DNA from: Puniceicoccales bacterium
GTDB lineage: Bacteria; Verrucomicrobiota; Verrucomicrobiia; Opitutales; UBA953
Reading direction: 5' to 3'
Length of the DNA stretch: 10,042 nt
NCBI GenBank assembly: GCA_031284845.1
Contig: JAITXH010000018.1
Coordinates: 1-10,042, forward strand
Below, in pieces: positions 1-7,111 of this stretch. Below the pieces are notes generated by a model. It saw nothing but the letters and a program-made list of their open reading frames with translations, did no database searches and had not been told where the DNA came from. The stretch's first letter is position 1; every line of letters starts with the position of its first letter. The position numbers were made by a program, and so were the translations under genes.

Positions 1-18
1 GAAGCGGCGTCTCGCCGC
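1..18. repeat. GC-rich hairpin repeat, copy 1 (REP-like)
   Basis: Positions 4-9 (GCGGCG) and 13-18 (CGCCGC) form a perfect 6-bp stem around a TCT loop. The 18 bases 1-18 are the exact reverse complement of 177-194, so the same element occurs twice within 200 bases in opposite orientation. The copy lies at the window edge and may extend further left. It lies outside any recognisable gene, which fits a repetitive extragenic palindrome. That it is a genome-wide family is inference. Confidence 0.55.
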
Positions 19-104
19 GTTCTTCGAGGCCTTCTGATACCATTCACGATGAAATTTTAACGGATGAGAGTATTCGTGTTCTACGTGCGAGTGGTGGTAG
101 CTCA

Positions 105-117
105 GGGCCAACGGCCC
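105..117. repeat. Short palindrome GGGCC-AAC-GGCCC
   Basis: A perfect 5-bp stem with a 3-base AAC loop. It lies at the outer end of the left arm of the longer inverted repeat 107-129/202-224, so it could fold alone or be part of the larger structure. No T-tract follows, so it is not an intrinsic terminator. Confidence 0.4.
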
Positions 118-224
118 GACGCCATTGCGATGTGTTCCCAATGGAGCAGGAGCCCTCAATGCGGGCCCCGAAGAAAGCGGCGAGACGCCGCTTCCACTTT
201 ACGCAATGCCGTCGGACCGTTGGC
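107..224. repeat. Imperfect inverted repeat with 23-base arms
   Basis: Bases 107-129 match the reverse complement of 202-224 at 21 of 23 positions; the mismatches fall at 115 and 122 of the left arm. The 72 bases between the arms contain a second inverted repeat (CCATTG at 122-127 with CAATGG at 139-144, overlapping the left arm) and the hairpin at 175-193. The nested layout could be two copies of one small element inserted head to head, a cruciform, or a structured transcript. The sequence alone cannot decide between these. Confidence 0.55.
175..193. repeat. GC-rich hairpin repeat, copy 2 (REP-like)
   Basis: AAGCGGCG pairs with CGCCGCTT around an AGA loop, giving an 8-bp stem. It is the inverted copy of the element at 1-18, with 18 bases identical as reverse complement. 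It sits between the arms of the 107-224 inverted repeat. The element is REP-like in size, GC content and intergenic location. No REP-associated transposase gene is present in the window. Confidence 0.55.
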
Positions 225-264
225 TGCGCTCCATGCGGCTCGGAGACCCGCGTTCCCAGTCCCC

Positions 265-289
265 TCCATTTCCGCAAAGTGGAATTTTT
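265..289 (+). terminator. Possible weak intrinsic terminator
   Basis: TCCATTT (265-271) pairs with AAA-G-TGGA (276-283, one bulged G) around a CCGC loop, followed directly by five T residues (285-289) on the plus strand. The stem is AT-rich and bulged, so it would be weak. No plus-strand gene upstream is visible, so the transcript it would end is unknown. Bases 276-284 are also the exact reverse complement of 192-200, so the segment may instead belong to the repeat cluster to its left. Confidence 0.25.
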
Positions 290-303
290 AATAGGAAGCG
301 GTA

Positions 304-1080
304 TTAAATCTCAAAGGCATCTTCGATGCGTGGGGCCAGCAGAAGATTGACTGCCGTTTTTACGGCGACGAGGTGCGCCATCACGCGGGCGGATACTGGC
401 ATTGCCGACGGCGTCTCAAAGGTGAATGAAAGCGAGGCATGGTTTTGCCTCAAAAAAAGCTGCTCAGGCCAGTGCTCGACAGTTTCCAGCGAAGAATCGG
501 CGTGAGGGCGCAAGAGGCCGTTTTTGGCCGGGAAGCCGTCAATCTCCGGAGATTGGTCAATGCCCGTCACGGGTGCTACGGCTTGCAGAATGCGCCACCC
601 CAAGTCCGGCTCGCCTGCTTCGCGCATCTCGTAAAGGTAGAAGCCTGTGGCCTCCCAGTCTTCATGAAGAAAAAGCGCAACGTCGTAATGCCTCCCGCCA
701 TGGTGCAGCCAGTGTTTGTGTGCACGGGTCTCACTGGCACTTCCTGCCCGGTAGTCGCGGTTGAGGTCGGTGCCGTCCGGCGTTTCACGTATGCCAGCTT
801 TCATCCCGCGCGGGTTGAGCAAGGGGAGGACGTGCCAGGCGATCTCAGGGGCAAACCATTTTTGCGCCATGAGCGTGAGCAGGGCAAGGGGGCCGGCAGG
901 TTCATCGCCGTGGATGCCGGCTGAGATGTAGATGCTCATGCGCGGATTGGCCGGGGTGTGTTCGGCGACGAGCAGGGGCAGGGTGTCCACGGTGCCGTAT
1001 TCCACGACGCGGAAACCGGCTGCATCGGCGGTATTCACAAAGCGGCGCAAGTAGGTTTCTGGTTCTAGATCGGCAGACAT
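304..1080 (-). CDS. M14-family zinc carboxypeptidase/amidase
   Basis: The 258-residue protein is a compact M14 metallopeptidase-fold domain. The GIHGDEPAG segment supplies zinc ligands His57 and Glu60, and His139 in FLHEDWE is the probable third ligand. DLNRDYR (105-111) carries the Asn-Arg pair that in this fold binds the substrate carboxylate. Glu222 in FETPS is the likely catalytic glutamate. No signal peptide or membrane segment is visible, so it should act in the cytoplasm. Family members include murein peptide amidase MpaA, which cleaves recycled cell-wall peptides, and the succinylglutamate desuccinylase/aspartoacylase group; the substrate here cannot be read from sequence. It starts 39 bases after the lysS stop on the same strand, so it is probably co-transcribed with lysS. 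The ATG has no Shine-Dalgarno sequence and follows a run of seven T residues. Confidence 0.85.
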   Translation of the reverse strand: MSADLEPETYLRRFVNTADAAGFRVVEYGTVDTLPLLVAEHTPANPRMSIYISAGIHGDEPAGPLALLTLMAQKWFAPEIAWHVLPLLNPRGMKAGIRETPDGTDLNRDYRAGSASETRAHKHWLHHGGRHYDVALFLHEDWEATGFYLYEMREAGEPDLGWRILQAVAPVTGIDQSPEIDGFPAKNGLLRPHADSSLETVEHWPEQLFLRQNHASLSFTFETPSAMPVSARVMAHLVAVKTAVNLLLAPRIEDAFEI

Positions 1081-1119
1081 GGCAAAAAAACATTCGGCGG
1101 TTTACTCTCGGCCAAGAGG

Positions 1120-2688
1120 TCAGCCGGGAGAGTCCGCTCCTTGTTTTCCGTCCTTTGGTTTTTCTCCGGCTTCCGGCGTTGGCGCAGCTTCAGGACGAAG
1201 CACGGGGAAAAGAATGGTGTCGCGGATGTTTGCGGCTCCGGTGAGCAGGATGACTAGGCGGTCAATCCCGATGCCCATCCCGCCCGCGGGTGGCATCCCG
1301 TGCTCGAGGGCTTCGAGGAAATCGTTGTCCACTTTTTGGACTTCCCCGCCCGCCTGCGCTTCGAACATTTTGCGTTGGAGGAGTGGGTCGTTTTGCTCGG
1401 AGTAGGCCGGGGCGACTTCCTGCCCGTTGATGCAAAGCTCGAAGACGTCGAGTGTGTCGGGGTCGGCTTGGTTGATCTTGGCGAGCGGGCAAAGCTCTTT
1501 GGGGATGTTCAACACGAAGGTGGGCTGCACGAGGAACGGCTCGATGAGCTTGCCGTAAACTTCGTTTGTCACCTCGTAGTCTTCCCAGTCGTCGCGCACA
1601 TCGAGGTGGAATTTTTCGCGGGCGGCGGCGAGTTTGTCTGCCTTGGAGCGGCTGAACCAGTCCGGGTCGCCGGTCTTTTCGATAAGCAGGTCTTTGTAGG
1701 AAACTTCGCGCCATTTGCCGCCGAGTTCGATGTCCACTCCGTCGGCGTTGCGGATGGTGGTCGTGCCGACGACGGTCTCGCACAGGTGTAGCACGAGGCT
1801 CTGCACCAGCTCCATCATGCCCCGGTGGTCGGAGTAGGCTTGATAGACTTCGAGCATGGTGAACTCCGGGCTGTGCTTGCGGTCAAAGCCTTCGTTGCGG
1901 AAGACGCGCCCCAACTCAAACACGCGGTCAATGCCGCCCACGAGACAACGCTTGAGGTGGAGTTCGAGGGCGATGCGCAGGAAAAATTCGCAGCTCAAGG
2001 CGTTGAAGTGCGTAATGAACGGGCGCGCCGCCGCACCGCCTGCGGTGGTGTGGAAGGTGGGCGTCTCGACTTCGGTGAACTCCCGCGACCAAAGAAATTT
2101 CCGGACTTCGGCGACGATGCGGCTGCGTTGGAGCAGGCGTTTGCGGGAGTCGGCGTTCACGATGAGGTCGAGGTAACGCTGGCGATAGACTTGGTCGCTG
2201 TCGGTCAAGCCGTGCCATTTTTCGGGCAATGGGCGGAGTGCCTTCGAGACGAGGGCGTAGTCTTTCACGCGCACCGTCACCTCGCCCGTGGAGGTGCGGA
2301 AGAGCGGCCCGCGCACGCCGATGAAGTCTCCCGTATCGAGCATTTTTTTGAAGTGGGTGTTGTAGCGGTCGGCCCCGATTTCATCGCGGGTGAAGTAGAG
2401 GTGGAGGACGCCGTCGCGGTCGAGACTCTTGGCGAAACTCGCCTTGCCCATGATGCGGATGGTGACTACGCGCCCGGCCACGGAGACCTCCGGCCCGAAG
2501 GCGTGCGCTGCGCCCTCTGGCGCGGGAGTGCCGGGCGCGGGGGCGAGCGTGAGGCATTGGGCGGAGGTGTGCGTCTGCGGCCAGTTGTTGCGAAATGGGT
2601 CTTCTCCGGCGGCGCGGAGCAGGGAGAGCTTCTCTTTGCGGACAGCGTAAAGGTCGTGTGAGATGGCGTTGAGATCAGTGTCACTCAT
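1120..2688 (-). CDS. lysS: Lysyl-tRNA synthetase, class II
   Basis: This 522-residue cytoplasmic enzyme charges tRNA-Lys with lysine using ATP. An N-terminal OB-fold anticodon-binding domain (about 65-150) is followed by the class II catalytic core: motif 1 around FTEVETP (204-210), motif 2 in RVFRNEGFDRKHSPEFTMLE (261-280), and motif 3 in GIGIDRLVILL (472-482) with Arg477. The ATG at 2688 is preferred because the protein then begins with the family-like MSDTDLNAI; an upstream extension of 37 residues to 2799 lacks homology-like sequence. Oddities are a Pro/Ala-rich insert near 48-66, a hydrophilic tail from about 498, RIALE where RIAPE is usual, and EVAPAYSE where many LysRS have EIGNGFSE. 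No Shine-Dalgarno sequence precedes the ATG. It lies downstream of the tRNA-Ala gene and upstream of the M14 gene, all on the minus strand. Confidence 0.96.
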   Translation of the reverse strand: MSDTDLNAISHDLYAVRKEKLSLLRAAGEDPFRNNWPQTHTSAQCLTLAPAPGTPAPEGAAHAFGPEVSVAGRVVTIRIMGKASFAKSLDRDGVLHLYFTRDEIGADRYNTHFKKMLDTGDFIGVRGPLFRTSTGEVTVRVKDYALVSKALRPLPEKWHGLTDSDQVYRQRYLDLIVNADSRKRLLQRSRIVAEVRKFLWSREFTEVETPTFHTTAGGAAARPFITHFNALSCEFFLRIALELHLKRCLVGGIDRVFELGRVFRNEGFDRKHSPEFTMLEVYQAYSDHRGMMELVQSLVLHLCETVVGTTTIRNADGVDIELGGKWREVSYKDLLIEKTGDPDWFSRSKADKLAAAREKFHLDVRDDWEDYEVTNEVYGKLIEPFLVQPTFVLNIPKELCPLAKINQADPDTLDVFELCINGQEVAPAYSEQNDPLLQRKMFEAQAGGEVQKVDNDFLEALEHGMPPAGGMGIGIDRLVILLTGAANIRDTILFPVLRPEAAPTPEAGEKPKDGKQGADSPG

Positions 2689-2870
2689 GGTGTTTGAAAC
2701 CGGGGAAACGTGCCGCGCCCGCTTTGCGAGGCAAGGGGAAAAGGTCAAGGCGCACATTTCGCTGAAAACGGAGGGGGCGGGCAATTGTGCCAACGGCAAG
2801 AAGTTCTCAAGCTCCCGATAATATCAATGGGTATCCAATCCGTTTTACGCTGTCCCTTCATTTTCTCTAA

Positions 2871-2946
<76 letters not shown>

Positions 2947-2960
2947 ATTAGAAAGGGGAC

Positions 2961-2990
2961 GCTAGATGTTAATTTCCGTGGCACGGTCAA
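2961..2990 (-). promoter_or_regulatory. Candidate promoter of the tRNA-Ala gene
   Basis: On the minus strand TTGACC (2990-2985) matches the -35 consensus at five of six bases. TCTAGC (2966-2961), 18 bases further on, is a weak -10 with three of six matches. Initiation would fall a few bases before the mature tRNA 5' end at 2946. The GC-rich GTCCCC just after the -10 resembles the discriminator of stringently controlled stable-RNA promoters. The weak -10 limits confidence. Confidence 0.4.
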
Positions 2991-3084
2991 GCAAAGAAAG
3001 CGCTCTCCGGCTCGCAAGGCCGCAAAATGCTGCACTCGTTTCTCGTCTGGCTTTGATGCAAAAAACCGTTAGCGCTTCCCGGTA

Positions 3085-4908
3085 ATGAAAAGTTTCTTCA
3101 AAAGTTTTCTGGCCGTGATTCTTGGGAATTTAGTGGTGGCTGCCTTGTTCTTCTTTGCTGGCATCGTGTTTCTTGTCTTCATTATTGCCAGTCTCCCGAT
3201 TAAGTCTGGAGTCCATATACCCGATAGAGCTTTCCTCGTGCTCGACATGAACATGACCGTAAGCGACACGCCGGAACAACATGATAGCGGGCTGGGCAGT
3301 CTGCTTAACAAGGATGCGCCGAGCATGGGGCTGTGGGATTTGACGGAGGCGCTGGGGGCTGCGGGGAAAGACCCGAAGATCAAGGGGCTGTTTATCACGG
3401 GAAGCCTGATTTCAGAAAACTACGGTTCCGGGTTCGCTTCGCTTGCCGAGCTGCGGCGCGCCATTCTGGACTTCAAAAAAAGCGGCAAACCGGTCATCGC
3501 CTATCTGGATGATCCCTCTCTGAAAAACTACTACGTCGCTACCACCGCCGACACCCTTTACGTGCACCCTTACGCTGATGTAGGCATAGCAGGGCTGGCA
3601 GCAGAATCCTTTTATCTGGCCGGGGCCATGCGCCGATACGGTGTCGGCGTGCAGACTACCAAGGTGGGTAAATACAAGTCTGCCATTGAGCCGTTTATCT
3701 CCGAGAAAATGAGCGACGCGGATCGCGAACAGCAACAGGCGTTACTGAACGGGCGGTGGACGGAGATCGTGGCCGATATTGCCGTGGGGCGCAAGACGAC
3801 TCCGGCGCATATCCGGCAACTCTCAAACGAGCACGGGATGCTGGATGCCCGGATGGCCCGTAGCGAGAAGCTGGTGGACGAGGTGGCTTATCTGGATGAG
3901 GTGATAGAGGCCGTGAAGGCGCTCGGCGATGAATCGGGCGAGCATGGCAGTTTTATCCAAATCGGCGTCGGCGATTATGCGTTGCACCGGGACAAACCCA
4001 ACCAGGACAATCTGCCTGTCATCGCAGTGGTCTATGCGGAGGGGGAAATCGTGGACGGGCAGGGGGACGCGCAATCAGTGGGCGGGGATGCGCTGGCGGC
4101 CACGCTGCGCCAAATCCGCCAGGATCCGGATGTGGCGGCGGTGGTGCTGCGTGTGAACAGCCCGGGCGGTTCAGCCTTCGCCTCCGAAGTCATCCAACGC
4201 GAAACCCGGCAGGTCTCTGTTTCAAAAAAGCCATTGGTGGTATCCATGGGATCTGTGGCGGCGAGCGGCGGTTACTGGATTTCTGCTTATGCGGACAAGA
4301 TTTTTGTAGAACGCACTACCATCACCGGCTCCATTGGCGTTTTCGGGCTTTTGTTTAACATGCAAAGTATCGCTCTCAACATGGGCGTGAGTTTTGACGG
4401 GGTGAAAACGGCGAAGTATGCCGATTTGGAAACTATGAGCCGCCCGAAGACGGAAGACGAGATGGCGCTCTTGCAACGGCAGACGGACAAGATCTACGAA
4501 TCCTTTTTGAATAAAGTGGCCGAGGGGCGGAAGCTCGAGCGCCGTTTAGTCGAAGAGGTCGCAGAGGGCAGGGTGTGGACCGGCGTGGCGGCGCGGCGGC
4601 TGGGGCTGGCAGACGAGTTTGGCGGATTGCGCGAGGCAGTGGCCGAGGCGGTGAGCATGGGCGGCGTGAGCGGCAATTATGCTGTGCGCCAATATCCTGA
4701 ACGGCGCACGGCCCTGGAGGCGCTTTCCCTGCGCCTCAGCCAACGCGAAGATGCGCCGTCAATCGTGCGTGTGCTCCAGAGGCAAGGGCAGAACAGGGGC
4801 CAGGCGGCGCGGGCGAGCCGCCATCTTGCCCGGCTTTGGCAACATCTTGAGCGTATGAATGACCGCCACGGTGTCTATGCGCGCCTCCCGTATTGGGATG
4901 AGGATTGA
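3085..4908 (+). CDS. sppA: Signal peptide peptidase SppA, 67K type
   Basis: This 607-residue inner-membrane serine protease degrades signal peptides left after protein secretion. Its length is close to the roughly 618 residues of E. coli SppA, and it has the same duplicated ClpP/crotonase-like fold. An N-terminal membrane anchor spans about residues 9-37. The catalytic lysine is Lys198 in KYKSAIEPF in the N-terminal half. The nucleophile Ser394 lies in VAASGGYWIS in the C-terminal half, and the conserved VNSPGGS loop is at 358-363. It ends with GVYARLPYWDED, like many SppA C termini. The ATG at 3085 immediately precedes the hydrophobic anchor and has no clear Shine-Dalgarno sequence. The stop codon overlaps the start of the HAD-DciA gene, which indicates translational coupling. 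It is divergent from tRNA-Ala, and no convincing promoter was found in the 138-base gap. Confidence 0.95.
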   Translation: MKSFFKSFLAVILGNLVVAALFFFAGIVFLVFIIASLPIKSGVHIPDRAFLVLDMNMTVSDTPEQHDSGLGSLLNKDAPSMGLWDLTEALGAAGKDPKIKGLFITGSLISENYGSGFASLAELRRAILDFKKSGKPVIAYLDDPSLKNYYVATTADTLYVHPYADVGIAGLAAESFYLAGAMRRYGVGVQTTKVGKYKSAIEPFISEKMSDADREQQQALLNGRWTEIVADIAVGRKTTPAHIRQLSNEHGMLDARMARSEKLVDEVAYLDEVIEAVKALGDESGEHGSFIQIGVGDYALHRDKPNQDNLPVIAVVYAEGEIVDGQGDAQSVGGDALAATLRQIRQDPDVAAVVLRVNSPGGSAFASEVIQRETRQVSVSKKPLVVSMGSVAASGGYWISAYADKIFVERTTITGSIGVFGLLFNMQSIALNMGVSFDGVKTAKYADLETMSRPKTEDEMALLQRQTDKIYESFLNKVAEGRKLERRLVEEVAEGRVWTGVAARRLGLADEFGGLREAVAEAVSMGGVSGNYAVRQYPERRTALEALSLRLSQREDAPSIVRVLQRQGQNRGQAARASRHLARLWQHLERMNDRHGVYARLPYWDED

Positions 4909-6065
4909 AATGGCTCCGGCTGACTCAAACGCTGCTTCCTGTGAAATTTCCCCTGCTGCAAAATATCCGCGTCGTCAGCTTCGACCTTGTAGGCACGCTG
5001 GTAGTGCCCTCGCCGTCTCCCGGTCATGTTTATGCGCGATGCTTGCGCAAACATGCCGGTGCGCTCGCCGATAAAGTCTCACCTGCCGCTTTGGATGCCC
5101 ACTTTCCAGACGTCTATAAGAAGCAACTGAGGGCAGCGGGCGGCGCCCCGCGTGAATGCGCGGTGCGGGCTTTTTGGGAGGGTGTGATGCGGGATTTGCT
5201 TGGCGAAGCCTGCCCGGCTTCGCTGTTTCCGGTGGTGTTTGAAGACGTGTTTGCTGCGTTCGCACGCGGTGAAAATTGGAAGGTGTGTCCCGGTGTCTGG
5301 CAAACGCTGCAGGCATTGCACTTCCTGGGTTACCGCGTGGCGGCGCTCTCCAATGCGGATTCGCGCATGCGCACGGCGCTCGAAGAGCTCCGGCTTGCGC
5401 CGTATTTTGAAAAAATCCTTACCTCCGCAGAGTTGGGCGTGTCCAAGCCTGATGCGAAGGCATTTCACGCGCTGGCGTCGGCCATGGGTGTGGCTGCGGT
5501 GGACGTGCTGCATGTCGGAGACAGCCTGCGCGAAGATGTGGATGGAGCACGGGAGGCGGGGATGCGCGGGGCGTGGCTGGCTCCGGATGCTCACTTCCGT
5601 CCGGTAGGCTCCGCCATTGTGTTAAACCGGCTGGAAGAGCTGCCCGATGCGCTCCGGCGTGCCGATACCGCGCACTTGCAGAACAAACCGCTCGAGCGGG
5701 AGACGCGGAATCTCGTGGCCCTTTTGCGCGGGCTTCCCGAGGAGGCTCCATGGGGGCCGAGGCGCCGCCACGAGGAACCGGCGCGGGCTGTGGGCGCGGC
5801 CATTTTTGCCGTGGCGGGCAAGCTGAGGACAGAGGCAAGGCCGCTCGAAATTGTGCGCGACCACTGGCTGGAGGTGGTCGGCAAGCCGCTATTGGCAGAA
5901 GCGTCCGAGCCTCGCAAAATTTCCCCCACCGGGTTGTTGTCTGTGTGGTGCTCCGGGGCCACGGTGCGCGAGGAACTGCAACGCTGGCACGCCGGGAAGG
6001 TTTTGGAGGCCGTGCGCAAGTTTCCTGCGTGCGAAAACATCCAGAAGGTGCGCTTTTATTTGTAG
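4905..6065 (+). CDS. HAD-family hydrolase fused to a DUF721/DciA-like domain
   Basis: The 386-residue frame has two parts. Residues about 21-250 are a HAD-IA hydrolase: motif I SFDLVGTLV with nucleophile Asp27, motif II Ser149 in LSNADS, motif III Lys181 in SKPD, and motif IV HVGDSLREDV with Asp206 and Asp211. The second aspartate of the usual DxD is Val29, so ordinary phosphatase chemistry is doubtful. Residues about 296-386 match the DUF721/DciA pattern (VRDHWLEVVGKPLL, a strand, then VREELQRW and a C-terminal IQKVRFYL). DciA helps place the DnaB helicase in bacteria lacking DnaC. A short linker (250-295) joins them with no stop codon. The TTG start overlaps the sppA stop (TTGA) and has GGGATGAGGA just upstream; GTG at 4941 is an alternative. 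A separate DciA from an internal start (TTG 5676 or GTG 5715) is possible, but neither has a good ribosome site. Confidence 0.85.
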   Translation: MKWLRLTQTLLPVKFPLLQNIRVVSFDLVGTLVVPSPSPGHVYARCLRKHAGALADKVSPAALDAHFPDVYKKQLRAAGGAPRECAVRAFWEGVMRDLLGEACPASLFPVVFEDVFAAFARGENWKVCPGVWQTLQALHFLGYRVAALSNADSRMRTALEELRLAPYFEKILTSAELGVSKPDAKAFHALASAMGVAAVDVLHVGDSLREDVDGAREAGMRGAWLAPDAHFRPVGSAIVLNRLEELPDALRRADTAHLQNKPLERETRNLVALLRGLPEEAPWGPRRRHEEPARAVGAAIFAVAGKLRTEARPLEIVRDHWLEVVGKPLLAEASEPRKISPTGLLSVWCSGATVREELQRWHAGKVLEAVRKFPACENIQKVRFYL

Positions 6066-6083
6066 AGGGTGGCGGACGCGGAT

Positions 6084-7088
6084 TCACCACGCACGGCGGG
6101 CGGGTTTGGTCTCAAGGGCGTTTTGCACATCGCCGGGGAGTGCCGGGAAAAAGTCCAACCCGGTGCGCCGTTCAATATCACGGATGCTCACCAGAAACTG
6201 CGAGGGGTCGGCTGTGGTTTTGATGTCGCGATGCGGAACGAGAAATGCCTCGGCGCGGATTCCACCTTCGGACTTTTCCGCAATGATCAGAAAAAAGGCG
6301 TCGGGGACGGCGACTCCGGTCTTGAGCGAATGCTTGGCTTTTGTGCCCTCATACACAGGGCCGCAGATGACCCATACGTCGCCGTATCGGCGGGTGTAGC
6401 GATCCATGACGCGTCGCTCCATGGCACTCCAGAATGCACCGTTGAGGCCATGCTTTTGAGGGACGACGTTGGACATGAGAAAGGTCTCGCGCTGGGCTTC
6501 GCGCCCGTAGCACAGCGAGATGGCCCGGTTGGGTGCCATGTGCCCGCGGTCGTAGTCGGAGTGGGAATACGCGGCGCTCTCGATGCGGGAGCGCGTGCGC
6601 TTGTCCATCTCGAATCCTTCGGGGCGCGGGCTTGGCGGGTGTCGTGGCGGGAAGAGACGGTAGGCGACCCATGCGGGGTTCTTGTAGTCTTCGTCGTAGG
6701 CGGCGAGGTAACCGGTGTTCCGCAGCATGGTGAGTGCTTTTGCCGTAGCAGGCTTTCCGCCAAGCGCCAGTTTGCTCTCTTCGGTGCTTTCCAGCGCAGT
6801 CCCGGGCTGGACGACGTTGCCGCGGGAGAGCGGGATGTGGTCGGCGACCAGATCGAGCCAGAATACGAGTTCCGGGGGAGTGCTGCGGCTCTCGCGGACG
6901 AGGTCTATGATGTCCAGCGTGACACCTTCGATTTTATCGCGTGTGCCCTGAGGCGCGAAATGATGCACGCCGCCGAGCAGGATAGCAACGGCGGCACCCA
7001 CAATGGCACCGTAGAGGAGCAAGCGCCGCGGGTTTAGTTTGGACAGGTTGATGCGACGCCGGCGGGCAGAGCTTTTCTTTTTTGCCAT
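6084..7088 (-). CDS. Membrane-anchored DNA/RNA non-specific endonuclease
   Basis: The 334-residue protein belongs to the beta-beta-alpha-metal nuclease family of Serratia nuclease, NucA and EndoG. The signature DRGHMAPN (180-187) gives the general base His183. SNVVPQKHGLNGAFWSAME holds Asn216, the expected metal ligand, and Glu224 with the same eight-residue spacing as Asn119 and Glu127 in the Serratia enzyme. A very basic N terminus (KKK at 3-5, RRRR at 9-12) precedes one membrane helix (about 22-41), so the nuclease domain should face the periplasm, where it could degrade incoming or released nucleic acid. No immunity protein is seen beside it, which fits an exported enzyme. It starts 23 bases after the sufT stop and is probably the last gene of that operon. 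There is no Shine-Dalgarno sequence. It converges with the HAD-DciA gene. Confidence 0.9.
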   Translation of the reverse strand: MAKKKSSARRRRINLSKLNPRRLLLYGAIVGAAVAILLGGVHHFAPQGTRDKIEGVTLDIIDLVRESRSTPPELVFWLDLVADHIPLSRGNVVQPGTALESTEESKLALGGKPATAKALTMLRNTGYLAAYDEDYKNPAWVAYRLFPPRHPPSPRPEGFEMDKRTRSRIESAAYSHSDYDRGHMAPNRAISLCYGREAQRETFLMSNVVPQKHGLNGAFWSAMERRVMDRYTRRYGDVWVICGPVYEGTKAKHSLKTGVAVPDAFFLIIAEKSEGGIRAEAFLVPHRDIKTTADPSQFLVSIRDIERRTGLDFFPALPGDVQNALETKPARRAW

Positions 7089-7111
7089 ACGTCGCGACAG
7101 GGGCGGCCTGC

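Noticed and set aside
1..303. A CRISPR array in the repeat-rich left edge.
   Set aside because: The repeats are inverted rather than direct, not regularly spaced, and no cas gene is present.
44..350. Four overlapping frames of 60-77 codons on both strands near the left edge.
   Set aside because: They run through inverted repeats and hairpins, overlap one another on both strands, and encode low-complexity basic sequence. Repeat DNA explains them better.
1825..2661. A 278-codon plus-strand open frame opposite lysS.
   Set aside because: It is antisense to a clear LysRS with all three class II motifs. The frame stays open because of codon bias, and its product has no recognisable domain.
2689..2799. 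A 37-residue N-terminal extension of LysRS.
   Set aside because: The extra residues do not look like LysRS, while the ATG at 2688 gives a typical N terminus.
5676..5717. Internal TTG (5676) and GTG (5715) as the start of a separate dciA gene.
   Set aside because: No ribosome-binding sequence at a good distance precedes either codon and no stop ends the HAD frame first. The fusion is the simpler reading, though internal initiation is not excluded.
6069..7037. A 322-codon plus-strand open frame opposite the nuclease gene.
   Set aside because: The minus-strand product has the full DRGH nuclease signature and a membrane anchor; the plus-strand product resembles nothing.
6084..7088. The nuclease as a toxin with an immunity partner or as a defence gene.
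   Set aside because: It has a simple membrane anchor, no toxin delivery domain and no adjacent small immunity gene. It looks like a general exported nuclease.
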